Assembly (NCBI GenBank): GCA_918807975.1
Contig: OU964923.1
Span: forward strand, 6,572,001-6,636,000
From: Aplidium turbinatum
Taxonomy: Eukaryota; Chordata; Ascidiacea; Aplousobranchia; Polyclinidae
Direction: 5' to 3'
Length of the DNA: 64,000 nt
The stretch's first letter is position 1. Each line of letters starts with the position of its first letter. Made by a program: the position numbers and the translations under genes. Shown here one piece after another: positions 1-11,174 of the stretch. The notes beneath the pieces were generated by a model. The model was not told where the DNA came from and did no database searches. It saw only the letters and a program-made list of their open reading frames with translations.

Positions 1-288
1 TTATTGAAGGGCTTTGTTCATCAAAAATGTTCTCAATATATAGGAAATAACTAATAAGATTTTGTTGATAAAATTTATATTTTTTTTGCAAGTCCCTATT
101 CACCGCACTATAGATTTTTTTTTGAAAAATAATATTAAATTATTATTAACATCCTTTCAATTTTTGCAGTCAAACGGTCATTGTGCATATATATATTGTC
201 ACTATCTACAATTTGCTATTCAAATGAATTTCCCGAATCTGATTTTCAGTAGGTGGTATGCAGTGATTGCAACCATACATACTTTCAG

Positions 289-455
289 AAAAAAAGAGTA
301 GGCGTAAAGTATCTCGAGAGAAAGATGCTGAACGCACCAATGACACAACTATCGGAATTGTGCAAAACAACGGCGATTGTACGTGTGGTTCGCAAGAAAG
401 CGCTGATGTCAGTATGATAGACCTTGAATACGACAACAACTCGGTCTTTCAGTCG
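289..455 (+). CDS. IRF gene, internal exon (linker after DNA-binding domain)
   Basis: Probable exon of the interferon regulatory factor gene whose last exon lies at 4421-5067. The acceptor is the tract ending ACTTTCAG just before 289 and the donor is GTATGT at 456. The open frame enters in phase 1 and leaves in phase 0 and starts KKSRRKVSREKD. A basic run like this is what follows the winged-helix DNA-binding domain in IRFs. The remainder is acidic and serine/asparagine rich, as expected of a disordered linker. The DNA-binding domain itself must lie left of the window. Its exit phase 0 does not match the phase-1 entry of the next recognised exon (1871-1957), so at least one small exon between them is missing from this model, or one boundary is misjudged. 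Confidence 0.5.
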
Positions 456-1419
456 GTATGTCTCCATCTTGTGTATTACTTAAGAATGTAAATTGTAAAT
501 CCGCTAAAATTGTTAAACTTGTTTTGGTCAAGTTTAACATATTTTCTGTGCTAAACATAAGTTTACTTGTCGTGATAGTTTAAAAGTCTTCAAGGTATCA
601 CAACATTTGTGATACTGTTGAACATACACAAGACAAGCAGGTTGCACAATTAGCATGTTAGCTTTGAATCTAGTTCTTAGAAATGTGGTTTTAATTGTGT
701 GATGAGTGCACAGCTGTTCATCCAGGGCACGTATTAGAGATTAATGCATGAACTACATTTTATCTGAGAATTAACATGCTCACAGGCTAGTTATAAAGTG
801 CAAGACATGTTTTAAGGAACTGAGCACCTACAACCACACGAACACAAACGGAACGTTTGCCCACAGCCACACCGATTCAACATCGCAATGTCTATCGCCT
901 TTGTTTTCCACCAGAGTCGAAGAACAACAAGCAGTAAACGGTTAGCTGCTTGTTGCAAGTGTTTTCTGTGCTATAGCTGCCCAGGTCTATCCCACGTTTT
1001 AAAGCAGAAGTATTTAATAGAATGAACTGAATGGAATACTGTAGGATGGTATTATTGGTGTGCAGTTTTTTTGAAATATTTCCTCTTGATGGAAGGATCA
1101 ATATCGAATGGCTTTGTAAAATGTAAATGACTAAACAGTAAGAATCATCATCTGAGTAATGAGAACGTTTGTGCGACGTTGACTGACGCAGCATTGACCG
1201 ATACAAATTCCAATGTAAATGGACACAGTGTTTCGGGAAGACATATGGTTGAGGGTGGATAAGAAGATTGACTTTCTTTTTTTTTTTGACTTTATCATTT
1301 AAATTGTCACATACAAGCCACGTGCTTGGATACGACAAAAGTGTTTTCTATGGCCTCTAAATTCTTGAAAGTTCGGGAGAGTCCATTCATATCCACTCTT
1401 TGTTGAGATACCTTACAAA

Positions 1420-1735
1420 GCCCCGCTAGTTCCGTGGCGCCGATTTTATACACGAAGAAACATTATGACCAAACGGCACTAGTTCGACTCTCTGGGAGTG
1501 CGTTTGAGCAACGCATTTTAGGAATGCTCTCCATTCAGCGTCACCTAGTTTTGGTGAAATAATCCACAAACAACAACATTTTAACGAGAGAAAACTTCAC
1601 TCTTGTCATGCTCCGTGACATCCGGCCTGCGTCAGTGGGTCAAAACTTTCACAAGTATGTGACTTCCAAGAATAACCTTCTATACTTGAAGGCTTCCTCA
1701 GTCCGAGGATAAAGATTTCAATCAACCAAATAAGA
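1420..1735 (+). repeat. tRNA-derived SINE, family 1 (diverged copy)
   Basis: Same family as the better preserved copy at 24388. Shared landmarks in order are a B-box-like AGTTCGACTCT, then GAGCAACGCATT, CTCCATTCAGCG, CACCTA, AACTTCACTC, CCTGCGTCA and a tail with CAGTCCGAGGATAA. It lies in an IRF intron in the same orientation as the gene. The A-box half is strongly eroded. Confidence 0.75.
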
Positions 1736-1870
1736 AACTAAGCAATCGAGCTACATTTGTATCAAAAACCGGTGTCACAATATTATTTTATTTTTCTAAA
1801 AACGATGCTTAAAATCCAACATGTTACGCAGATTTTTGTTTCTGTATTTTAACGTCTGCATACTTTTCAG

Positions 1871-1957
1871 ATTATAGAGGTAGTACTGAGTACGAGATTC
1901 CCGATATTAGTCATCATCATTGGCAAACCGCTCGTGCTATTGTATCCACACTACCTG
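1871..1957 (+). CDS. IRF gene, internal exon
   Basis: An 87-base exon between a strong acceptor (TACTTTTCAG) and donor (CTG|GTAAGA). Only one frame joins correctly to the last exon: it enters after one base, reads YRGSTEYEIPDISHHHWQ and on to a terminal LP plus one base, and leaves in phase 1. The leftover G plus AT of the next exon makes Asp, giving LPDHDMAKYKVTLCY across the junction. This short piece sits immediately N-terminal to the IRF association domain. A hydrophobic alternative frame is open but would put the last exon out of frame. Confidence 0.65.
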
Positions 1958-2714
1958 GTAAGAGATGCGCTTTAGACTAATGTGAAGGAAATACATGTTT
2001 GCATCGAAACAATAGATACTATGAATACTGCATAAAGTACTCAATGCCAAGCAAAAAGCCTTGTTTGTATCGAAACGTGCCTGAGCAAACTGTGGCTTAG
2101 TTAGTAGATTGATTGAATATTTACTTTTTAAATTTTATTTAAAATCTGCTAGCTCTGTAAATTGCAGCAGTCACATGTAAAGTCGTATAAAGTACTTCCG
2201 CGTGGCATTTCAATTGATAAACAAGTTATTTATTATCACAGGACTGGTGGATATTTTCCTAGAAAAAGCTATCATTAAACTTTGTACGTATAGCAGCTCG
2301 GTTTTTATTCCTAACATGGCGAATTGTCACTTTTTAGCATATGCAAATCCAAGTATCATCACAATAGCTCGTCAATAATTATATGCATAAGCGCATTTCA
2401 ATTCTGTGGACTTTGAAGAGATATACGTTGAATCTTAGAAATGCAACAGCAGACCTGAGGTTTCGATGACGTCACTATTAACTGAAAAGAGAAGAGATGA
2501 ATCTTTAAAGAGTTGCGTATATTATTAAAAATACCAATCGTTGTCGTTGGGCGGATGTTGTGGCTCTGCTTTGTTTCCATGTGTGTTGCCCAGCTCTTAA
2601 AAAATATGTAGCTCGTTCGAGACTAATCGTTACCTTGAAGGCATTTTTTTTTTTTCGAAAATCGCCAAATCAAACATCTAAATTTTCAATGAGGCAATGC
2701 TATCCACTTTGTAA

Positions 2715-2890
2715 GTCAAGTCAAGTCAATTTATTTTGTTTTAACAGCGCCATATATTAACAAACAATCATAGTAAAATGTAATTGTCAAAACAATGCAT
2801 TGTACAACTGTTGGTTAGGAGACCAAAAAGAAGTACATAAAAAGGACGAATTATCAAAAACAAATCGAAAATTAGCGTCACTTGAATTTA
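2715..2890 (-). repeat. LINE 3' end (tail repeat AAGTC)
   Basis: Begins with repeated CAAGT units followed by AATTTATTTTG, the reverse complement of a LINE tail of the type AATAAATTGACTTGACTTG. Short direct-repeat tails like this mark CR1/L2/RTE-like insertions. Only the 3' untranslated stub remains, and its inner end is uncertain. Confidence 0.5.
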
Positions 2891-3769
2891 CTTCGTTTGC
2901 TCAGTTAAAAGTAAGCAGTGTTCATTGTGAACGCTTTTGTCTTCGCGATTCTCGAAGTACCATTGTATGGTTATATGACATTGTTATATTCATACTTATG
3001 AAAGTACACGTTACTTTGAAGATAGAAACTAGTTATTTAAATGGCATTGTTATGACATTTGCATACCCAACCTGCAGTCCGCGAGACAAAAATATTAGTG
3101 ACCTCATAGATTGTGTTGTGTGCTTACTAGTTCCCTCCTTATGTTTTATTTTTTGCACAATTCTATCAAAAAATATCAACCTACTGTACAATTCTTTGTT
3201 TTTTAAATCAATTTTTTTTTAGCTGTAGCTTTCTTAAAATTTATGGTCACTTGTTTAAGCTTATAGCAGCCTGAAATTAAAATAAAACAATAAGTCACAA
3301 TCCTGCAGGATTTCCGCGCATCTTGCTAGAAATTAAATTGGCCACTTGGTAGGCAACATCAAGACGCGCAAGCTGATTTTAATATTTAATTCTTTTATGT
3401 TATTTACGTATTGTGCGGCATGTTTTCATCATTAACCAGTCATGCCATTGTTCGCAAATGGCTTTCACTTACGTCTTCACGCCTCTATCTTTCGCTGTTC
3501 TCATCCAGGTGATGCCAATCTTTCTTTACGTCATCTTACCCTCTTCTTTTTGGTCTCCCTCTAGTTTTGTTTTCAAATCTTCTGGAGTCCACTCAAGATT
3601 TGGTTATAGAGAAAGATGATGGTTTACAACCTGACCAACCGACCGAGAATCAGGCTTAAACGAACGAGGGATACTTATTATTATTGATTTGCATCGTTTA
3701 AAGTTGTCCATATTCGAAACAATACACAAATTGCGAATGCATAAAAATTACAGAGAACCACTTTTGATG

Positions 3770-4250
3770 CAGGGTTGAGAAAAAGCCAGAGCATCAAATT
3801 TGTCCAATTTTTATCAGAAAATTGAAAAAATGAACCAAAGTACTACAAGGTACTTAAAACAAACTTCAAATTAGGACTTATGAATGTGATTGTGAAGGAA
3901 ATTTCCAAGGATAAATTGAAAACACAGTGGATATTTCTGTACACAAAAATCAAGTAATGCCACTTTGTACTACACTAAAACTCATTTACGCAAGAAGGCC
4001 TCATAGTTAAACAGCCCTAGTGCATTATTTTATTGTGTTATGCCAGCATGTACTGTGAGTGAGAGGCACTTCATTGGTAAAAGTAGTATTTGAGGTGAAA
4101 TAAGCATGAATCTACATTTTTTGCATCTTTTTTAAATAAAACCCAATAAAACCGAAAAAAAAACGTTTTTTTTTTGGTTTTTTTTAAGTGGGTTTTTTGA
4201 AAAAAAACCACCCGGGTTTTGTTGGGTCGGGTAAAATACCGACAACCCTG
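3770..4250. mobile_element. hAT-type non-autonomous element, 481 bp
   Basis: Ends CAGGGTTG... and ...CAACCCTG are flanked by a perfect 8-bp duplication TTTTGATG (3762-3769 and 4251-4258). The right arm holds poly-A/T blocks broken by ACCCGGG and the end motif ATACCGACAACCCTG. A sister copy starts at 37725. No coding capacity. It sits in the IRF intron just upstream of the last exon. Confidence 0.92.
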
Positions 4251-4420
4251 TTTTGATGTCTTCAGGTTATGAGCTCTCTGAGCATCTATTGTTTCAAATC
4301 AAATGCCATGAGCGTTGCAAATTACAATCACTGAAAGTATTCAGTGACTACGAATAATAAAATCTGAAGCAATTTTTTTTAAGTAATGTTACCATACTAA
4401 CTATGCAACTTTTGCCACAG

Positions 4421-5067
4421 ATCATGACATGGCCAAGTATAAAGTCACACTCTGTTATAGAAAAGACACTGTTCGTGAAAACAACGTCGACTTGTCCAAT
4501 GGTTTTCGATTTCATTATGGCAGTTCCTATTGGCAAAAAGAGGCGTTGGATGCTTTGAATCATCCTGAGCAAGATTTTGAATTTCCTTCGTGGCAGTTTC
4601 CAAAGTACGAAGAAACATGCTCCACTGTTGAAAAGATCCTGCAGTCAACTACAGGCGGCATCATACTGAAATCAGATGGCTTTCAGCTGCTTGGGAAACG
4701 ACTTTGCCAGAGTCGAGTTTATTTCAATGACAGCTGTCAGTTCCCAAGTAAAATAACTAAACTGGAAAGAGATAGACCTATCCCTACAGTTCTTTTTTCC
4801 TATCAACACTATATCAAAGGCTTGCTTGATTATACACAGAATCTTTCTTCGCATTTACCCGACGAAGAAATCGTTTTGGCTATCGGTACTTTACCAAAAT
4901 CTACCTCTTCGTCGACACTGGCCAAGCTTGTATTGGAGCCTTTGTTGATTGGCTTCATAAAGGAGAAGTTAGCGCTAGTCAACAATAACGAGTCAATACC
5001 TTCCGTACATATCAGCGTTGAAAACTCTGTTGACCGTATTATCCGAGCATTTCAAGACTTAGATTAA
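4421..5067 (+). CDS. IRF gene, last exon: IRF association (IAD/SMAD-FHA-like) domain and C terminus
   Basis: Encodes the C-terminal half of an interferon regulatory factor, a transcription factor family that dimerises and is activated through this domain. The acceptor is TTTTGCCACAG before 4421; the exon enters in phase 1 and ends at TAA 5065-5067. Family landmarks in order are YKVTLCYRKDTV (first strand of the beta sandwich), GFRFHYGS, LKSDGFQLLGKRLCQSRVYF (the conserved arginine/cysteine motif) and KLERDRPIPTVLFSYQHYI. These align with the IAD of vertebrate IRF3/4/5/8-like proteins, while the overall sequence is strongly diverged. There is no long regulatory tail after the domain, only an acidic QDLD end. 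An AATAAA overlaps the stop codon at 5066-5071. Which vertebrate IRF it is closest to cannot be judged by eye. The gene is convergent with UQCRFS1. Confidence 0.87.
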
Positions 5068-5992
5068 TAAATTCATTGCTATGTGATGGTGTTAACAAGC
5101 TACTGCTACGTTTTATATTATGAACTACGTTTGTATGATTCTTCAGTTTTCCCTGAGTTTGTGTTTACGCTGCTATTATAGAAGATTTCAGTTTTGTTCC
5201 AAACTTAGCTGAACAAATTGTCCCTCTCTATTAAAAGCAAATATTAAAATTGTGTAGCCTGTACTTTTTACCAAATTTGCTTCAAGCTTATTTTGTTTCA
5301 ACTATAGCCTACACCAAATTCTTCAGTATTTCGTCTTCATCGTGTTGGCGATTTTGTTGTTCTCTGACAATCTGTTGTGTTCATCTTTTTATGGAGTTAT
5401 TTTTCCACTCCCTGTACAATGTATTATTCCCGATCTGTGGTCAATTTATGATCTTGTGGTCAAGCACTTTGTAGTATCATGAACCGAGAGTTGTTATCTG
5501 TGTAATGTGTTACTTTAGCAACGCAAATGTTTTTTGTTGTCCATGACAAATTGCACTGTTTGTATATAATTGCACTGATCTAGCCTACAAACATTATGGT
5601 GTGGCTATCTGTTATGTGCAGTGGTTTGCATGTTAGTCTTTTGCTTTGAGTGACGTCGGATTCCGCCCATCGCTTTGAACACTATTTGCCCGATGACAAA
5701 CCCAGGCAATAAACCAGTCCTTTTATTCGCCTACATTGATTCTACGTCTGCAGAACATACAAAACGACTGATATGCTCTGGCTAGGAAGTCTCACGTGAA
5801 GTCTTTGAACTAGCTTATATGTTTACCCACCACAGTGAATCTGGATACCGTAAAACGGTTCCAACGGTTTCGATCAGGAGGAAAACTAATCCAGAAGTGC
5901 TTTAAGTTTAACCCATTGTCGCTTGATCTTGTGAATGTAAATAACGAGTCTAATTGTGAATTAATTTAAGGTAACCTCGTATTGTATTCAAC
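5068..5992. other. IRF 3' flank, no gene seen
   Basis: AT-rich 3' UTR and intergenic DNA. Open stretches here have no homology I recognise and no good splice sites. A second possible poly(A) signal AATAAA lies near 5707. Confidence 0.5.
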
Positions 5993-6130
5993 GTCGACTG
6001 CATGGCCGAGTGATGAGAGCCCTGATACGGCACTTGAAAGGGCGTCTTGTTCGATACCGCTCAAGAGCATTCGGCTGTTTCTTTGTCATTGTTACGGCCA
6101 ATCTCTATACAAATCAAACGTCATATAAAA
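5993..6130 (+). repeat. tRNA-derived SINE, family 2 (5' part)
   Basis: Carries TGGCCGAGTGATGAG (A box, tRNA-Ser/Leu-like), GAAAGGGCG, a B-box-like GTTCGATACCG and CTCAAGAGCAT. The same order is seen in the copies at 47277 and 62800. Only the tRNA-like head and a little body remain. Confidence 0.75.
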
Positions 6131-6699
6131 CCGTTCAAGTCTACTGAATCTTACGTCATGGAATTTTTCCTAAAAATGAGCCAAAATTGCACCATCGTTC
6201 GTAAGACTTGTGTCAAACCTGTTTAAACATGAAATATTGCATCATCACCTTTGAACACCTGTTTGAATTGCGTGACAATGTCTTTCACTATTACGTCACA
6301 GTAGTGCGTACGTGAGTTTGAAATATTGATATCTATTCTGGTCATTCATTTTAAAATTGTTGCTTGAAGAGGTTGGTCGCATGTTTAACCGTTTTGCTTA
6401 GTGCTTGTCAGCTGGACGAAAATTTCCGTCTTTTATCCAAGTAATCTGTTCTGTAGTGACAAGTTTTAGTGGTGTACGGCGTTGCATCCCATTTTCGACA
6501 GCCAGGTGGATAATTTTACAGAAATACAATTTTGAATAGACGTTTCAAAGGAGTGTTTCTTTTTCGGTCATTACATGCAGACGAACGGATTCGGGAATCT
6601 TATGTTACAATTTTCCCACGAAGAGATTATGGTTTACCGCTGTGACCAGTCATGACACTGAAAGGTATGCCTGAATGTTGGCTTTGGCTACTTTGTCTT

Positions 6700-6985
6700 G
6701 ATTGATCTTTATTCTCGAACCGGAGAGCATCTTTGAGAGCTTAGTCCTGGCAGTTTCGCATACTTGTAGAGAGGCTTTAAACCACTAACGCATGCCAGGT
6801 TATCAAGATTGATAGATTGAAGTGTTCCGATTGTTGAAGTGTTGTTGCCGGGAAATTATTCCATTCATTAGATGCCGCTAAATGGAGATCAGTACTGAAA
6901 TGCGTTCAGCGCACACATCGAGAGCCGAACCAGCGCCTCTTGATCTTGAGTCGGACGCGTAACCACTGAGTTAACGTGGTGGATT
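6700..6985 (-). repeat. SINE family 1, inserted beside a family 2 tail
   Basis: Reverse-strand copy. Its tail (CTTTATTCTCGAACCGGAG) is at the left and the tRNA-like head, with ATCGAGAGCCGAACCAG as B-box complement, ends near 6985. It is flanked by TATGCCTGAATGTTGG on the left (6665-6680) and by a family-2 tail with CTAATCTTCAACC on the right (about 6986-7040). It may therefore have jumped into an older family-2 SINE. Confidence 0.75.
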
Positions 6986-7040
6986 CATCCTTATATTTCC
7001 ATCCTCCTAATCTTCAACCGCCTGGGTAGGCTACGACAAA

Positions 7041-8736
7041 CACAATGCACTGCCATAAAATGGAGTAACTTTGGACAATTTTTATAGCATGTATATTTTC
7101 TGAGAAGGCTTTATCTCAACAAAGTTGAATTTTTTTCCAAACTGCGGACATGGAGGCCGCAGCATCATATACATAGGTGGACACTAAAAATTCATTTTAA
7201 TTAAGGTGTTTTTTTTATTAATTATGGTGGCGAAAGTTAGCCTACCCCTGGAAGGGGTTGGTTTGGCCATGTAGGCCTATATGAAATGTCTTTAATGCCA
7301 AAGTAAAACGGCTCAGTCTGGGGTAACTTTGACCACATACCAAATTGAAAAAAATGTTAAATTTGTGATCAAAAACAGCATGTTAAAATATGAAAATTGC
7401 ATGTGACTATGCATTTTCAGAAATATACAGAGCTGCAACTCTATTGAGGATCAATTTGAGTTTGTTTTGTCCTTATTTATAGTTTTTTCAACATATTTCT
7501 TGCTATATTGATTGACAATGAAACAAACTATCAAGCAGTAGGCTACAACATTTTTTTTTTTTTCTTTCCCACAACGGCTACAACAATTCTGAATAGGAAC
7601 AAAAAGGTTATTAACTTATTACTGATAGTAGAAGTTGCTGGTCATAGTTAACCAAAATTCAAGTCAATTGTACGGAGGTAACTTTGACCACCCTACTATT
7701 TCGTGCAACTTCGATAAATGTAGTTGGCTATTTTGCTTATATAAAGACACGTCTTTTCAGATGGAAAAGTAGCAAAAGTATTTTCTAAAATCACTCGATG
7801 TTGACGTGGAAATGGAAGGACAGCATAGTCTACAAATTAGGCTACCGAACTGCTGGGCGTCTGCAGTCAACAACTACAGTCAACTACAAGTCATCTAACG
7901 GAATGGAAGATCTGCGCGTTTTGGATGATGAAACCTAATACTGTCTGCTCTCTAGCAGCCTTGGAGTTCGGGAACATCGTGAATCTGGGTTGGTAAAAGG
8001 ATATAGCTTACCAAAGGCTCATACGACGAAGATCATGACAACGGTACCAATGTTTTCTTGATCAGTATGTTTTACAAATGGCTTGTGGTATTAAATCAAT
8101 CGAACTGCAGTTTGTATCTGTCCGAGTGCTTGAGAACTTAGTGATATCATAAAGCAGGATCGCGTATGGAAAAGGAATAATTTGTCTTCGAAAATCAGTC
8201 ATGATCTGTAAAAGTGTCTTGGCTAAAATGTTTAAAAATCAAGCTATCCTGACCGCTGCCTGTGAATAGGCCAAGCCCAAGACTGTCTCGAATTCAATTT
8301 CAGCCATGTATCGATACGCTAGTTTATTCTTGCTTTGTCATAAATTGTGAAACAAATATTATACCATTATTGATAATACATAAACTGCGCTTGGTTCGGG
8401 ATAATTAACGTTGTAAAAACGTAAGAAAGTTGACCAGTTCCCAGGTAAAAATTTCGCACGCAGGCCAATTGCAAATAAATTTCTGTCGACAAGCACGTAC
8501 AAAAAATTACAAGCCAAGTCGCTTTAGCGGTGTTATCAATTGTTTTGAAAGTAAGCTACAGGCCATGAAAATCTGAGTTTGTCTAGCGGTTTTAAATTTT
8601 GTATAGCTGAAGGATAGATTACATAAATGGGGAAAAAATGTTAACTATTGACATGCTGTAAAGTAATTTAGATGTTGGAATCATAAAACGGCTTAAAACT
8701 TGTTATAAATAGAAACCAATGCGCACGATAGCCGTA
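7041..8736. other. Intergenic DNA between convergent IRF and UQCRFS1
   Basis: No exon recognised. The word GTAACTTTG(A)CCA recurs near 7067, 7323 and 7680, which suggests an eroded repeat of unknown family. T tracts lie at 7200 and 7550. Confidence 0.4.
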
Positions 8737-9031
8737 TTAACCAACTTTTACAAGTTCATCAGTAGGGAAAGAATGTTCTGGAACTTCGAGGTTAAGAGGT
8801 GCCGGCCCCCGTCGAATACGACCCGATGCGTCATAATGCGAACCATGGCACGGACAGTAGTAGCCGCCATAATCACCAGCATCGGCAATGGGCACACAAC
8901 CAAGATGCGTGCACACGCCGATTATGACGAGAAACTCCGGTTTGACAACTCTGTCGTTGTCGTGTTGAGGGTCTCGAAGCTCACTGACATTCACGCTGCA
9001 TTCCCGATCGATCTCGTCTTGCGTTCGATGT
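8737..9031 (-). CDS. UQCRFS1: UQCRFS1 exon 5: Rieske iron-sulfur fold
   Basis: Last exon of the Rieske subunit of mitochondrial complex III (ubiquinol-cytochrome c reductase), which carries electrons from ubiquinol to cytochrome c1 at the outer face of the inner membrane. Joining the five exons (18649-18699, 16705-16840, 10696-10851, 9802-9976, 8737-9031) gives 813 bases and a 270-residue protein; human is 274. All phases fit (0, 1, 1, 2). The [2Fe-2S] ligands are intact: Cys213 and His215 in CTHLGC, Cys232 and His235 in CPCHGSHYD, with Cys218 and Cys234 available for the structural disulfide. The conserved [10 protein letters not shown] loop follows and the chain ends VKVG. The acceptor is TTGTTGCAG, and the split codon AG|A makes an Arg before HRTQDEID. 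Confidence 0.97.
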
Positions 9032-9064
9032 CTGCAACAAGTTTGATTGATTGTAAGAATCCAT

Positions 9065-9340
9065 AACTTCGGACTGAGAAAACCGCTTTGAAAGCTTAAT
9101 TCAAGTAGTTTCGCAACCACTGACAAAGACCCTGTCACCGAAGCAAAATTGACAGAGTAGAGTATCCGGTCGCGGAAGTGTTGTCTGTGAAACATTTACT
9201 ACGTGCTGCTGAACGGAGAGCTGCCTTTGAAGTGCATTGCTTAAGCGTACACCCCGAGAATCTAAAAAGGCGCCGTTTAATCTTAGCGTTGCTTGTTCAT
9301 GAAGATGAGAGCTTAATCACATGAGCTATCTGGGTAATTC
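9065..9340 (-). repeat. SINE family 1 in UQCRFS1 intron 4
   Basis: Tail complement CTTCGGACTGAG comes first, then TTTCGCAACCACTGAC, AATTGACAGAGTA, GTGCATTGCTTAAGCGTACACC and a tRNA-head complement ending near ATGAGCTATCTGGG. It starts about 30 bp from the exon-5 acceptor. Confidence 0.7.
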
Positions 9341-9801
9341 ATTATTCAATACATGCTTGATATCATAGCGGCCTTTCGGCGGTGTTCACACTGATATATC
9401 TCTAATACAATCAGCAACCTGATGAAACACACAGAAATGTTGTAAAGTGGAAAGGATCCCATACTCAGTTAGTAAGCCTTGTTACTCAATGCAACAAACA
9501 GTGTGCCAGCCTCATTTTCTTATCATAAATCGATTTCGCTATAACAGCATCCTCAGTATGATCATGTCAACAGCAAAAATAATCATAAAATTCTTCAAAG
9601 GTTCCAAATTTACGTATTGTGGCTTAACGATTGCATGTTGCGCCACCATGGAAACAATTAAACAAATTATATAATCGACTACTACGTAATTACTGTACCA
9701 ATGAAGAAACGTAACATGTAAATTTAAATGGAATAAAAACAAAAAAGTCTATAACTTTTATCAATTGAAGTAAAAGGATAACTAATAAGTTTCTTCACTA
9801 C

Positions 9802-9976
9802 CTGATGAAAAGTGGTTTTCCTCTCCATTTGAAAGTGACGCTTTTGCCTTCTGGTATCTCGGAAAGAGCGATTTCAATGGAAGCGAGAGCAAGCACATCT
9901 TTGGAGGCGCTCATCGAACTCAGAAACATTGTGACTGCAGACTTAGCTGCATACACACCTCCCATTGCTAGGCCGG
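9802..9976 (-). CDS. UQCRFS1: UQCRFS1 exon 4: transmembrane end, hinge and start of head domain
   Basis: Residues 116-172 of the 270-residue Rieske protein. It reads [18 protein letters not shown], the invariant end of the single membrane helix plus the flexible hinge that lets the head swing between the two cytochromes. It then reads [18 protein letters not shown], the first strands of the Rieske fold. The acceptor is TTTCATGTAG and the donor CAG|GTAGTG; entry is in phase 1 and exit in phase 2. Confidence 0.96.
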
Positions 9977-10093
9977 CTACATGAAATAAAAATAATGCAG
10001 TGGTCTGCTGAATGATAGATGGAACAAGAAAATATACTTATCAATTGCCTACTTGCACAAATCATCACCCAATGTATTTGAGCAGTACTGGAG

Positions 10094-10489
10094 CAGGGCT
10101 TTGGAACCGGCATAAAAATAAAACTGCTCTTCTATCAGAGCATAGCTCTAGCTCCGAAGCTCTTTCATACCATTGCTCCAGCTCCATTACCATATTTTTC
10201 TCGAACAATATATACGATTTCATTAATAGTCGCCCTCGACCAGTAATCATCCCGAGTTTAAAGTCTTACAAAATAGCAGACGCACAACAATTATCTAACA
10301 ATTAAAAATACTAGCCAATAATTATCAGTTATGTTGTGGGTTGCTGTTAAATTATGTGAAATCAGTCAATAGCATCTCATGAAATTAATTGGAGCTGTCT
10401 ATTGAACAGCCAGCTCCATCTGAATTTTATATACAGCTCCAGGTCCTTTTGAAAATGCAAATCTCTGGGGTGCCGGCTCCAAAGCTCTG
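10094..10489. mobile_element. hAT-type MITE in UQCRFS1 intron 3, 396 bp
   Basis: Ends CAGGGCTTTGGAACCGGC and GCCGGCTCCAAAGCTCTG are inverted copies. Several GAGC/GCTC-rich sub-repeats (GCTCCAGCTCC) lie inside. The flanks TACTGGAG and ATTGGAGC are only an imperfect duplication, so it is old. Confidence 0.75.
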
Positions 10490-10695
10490 ATTGGAGCCTC
10501 TTAAAGCACCTAGGTTTCATCACACACCACAAAAATTCATAAAAACAAAACTAAATTACAAAAGTCTGCTGATTTCTTGTAAAACAACTTATCCTAAAAT
10601 TTCAAAAAAGCATCGACATGAAATGGATTAGTATTATTCTGCACTTGGCAGAACAATCACATAGTATAAGTGTTGCTATTCAGCATTATATATAC

Positions 10696-10851
10696 CTGTA
10701 ATCGCATAATTAAAACTCTTGTTGTCAATCCTGCGTTGGTCTTCATCTTTCCTAAAGTTGCTGATTGAAGCTTTGCTCCGGTTTTCAATTCTGTAATCGT
10801 CAAAGTCCGGCACGGTGACGTCAGAGTGAGCATAACGAACGCTCATTGGCC
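10696..10851 (-). CDS. UQCRFS1: UQCRFS1 exon 3: start of mature protein and membrane anchor
   Basis: Residues 64-114. After GPMSVRYAH comes SDVTVPDFDDYR, the N terminus of mature Rieske proteins (human TDIKVPDFSEYR), then a polar stretch and NKSFNYAIT, the matrix end of the membrane helix. The acceptor is CGAACAG, with a weak pyrimidine tract, and the donor CAG|GTATAT. Phase 1 in and out; the leftover G plus CC makes Ala115. Confidence 0.95.
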
Positions 10852-11174
10852 CTGTTCGATATGCAAGCATAATGTCAAGCTTCACAACGAAGATAAAATA
10901 CCTTGCATTTCTTACCCACTCAGCCTGCAATCTCAACGGAAAACTGAGCCTTTTTTACCAAATTTGAACTTCAAAGTTAAGTTCATAGTTCTTCCATTTT
11001 GGAAATATTTACAAGAGAATAAAATCAAATATAGTTATTACTATCTGAACCCTTAACAGCCTGTTTCACCTAAATAAGGATCATCAGAAGGTTCTTATTC
11101 AAATAGAATAAGGTACTTAAATTCAAATACAAGAGAATAAAAATACTTTCATCCCAATTATCAGAAATACTACC

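Noticed and set aside
892-1338. 148-codon minus-strand frame in the IRF intron
   Set aside because: Low-complexity lysine run, no homology, no splice context; it lies in intronic DNA.
8719-9066. Plus-strand 115-codon frame
   Set aside because: It is the opposite strand of UQCRFS1 exon 5; the conserved Rieske motif is on the minus strand.
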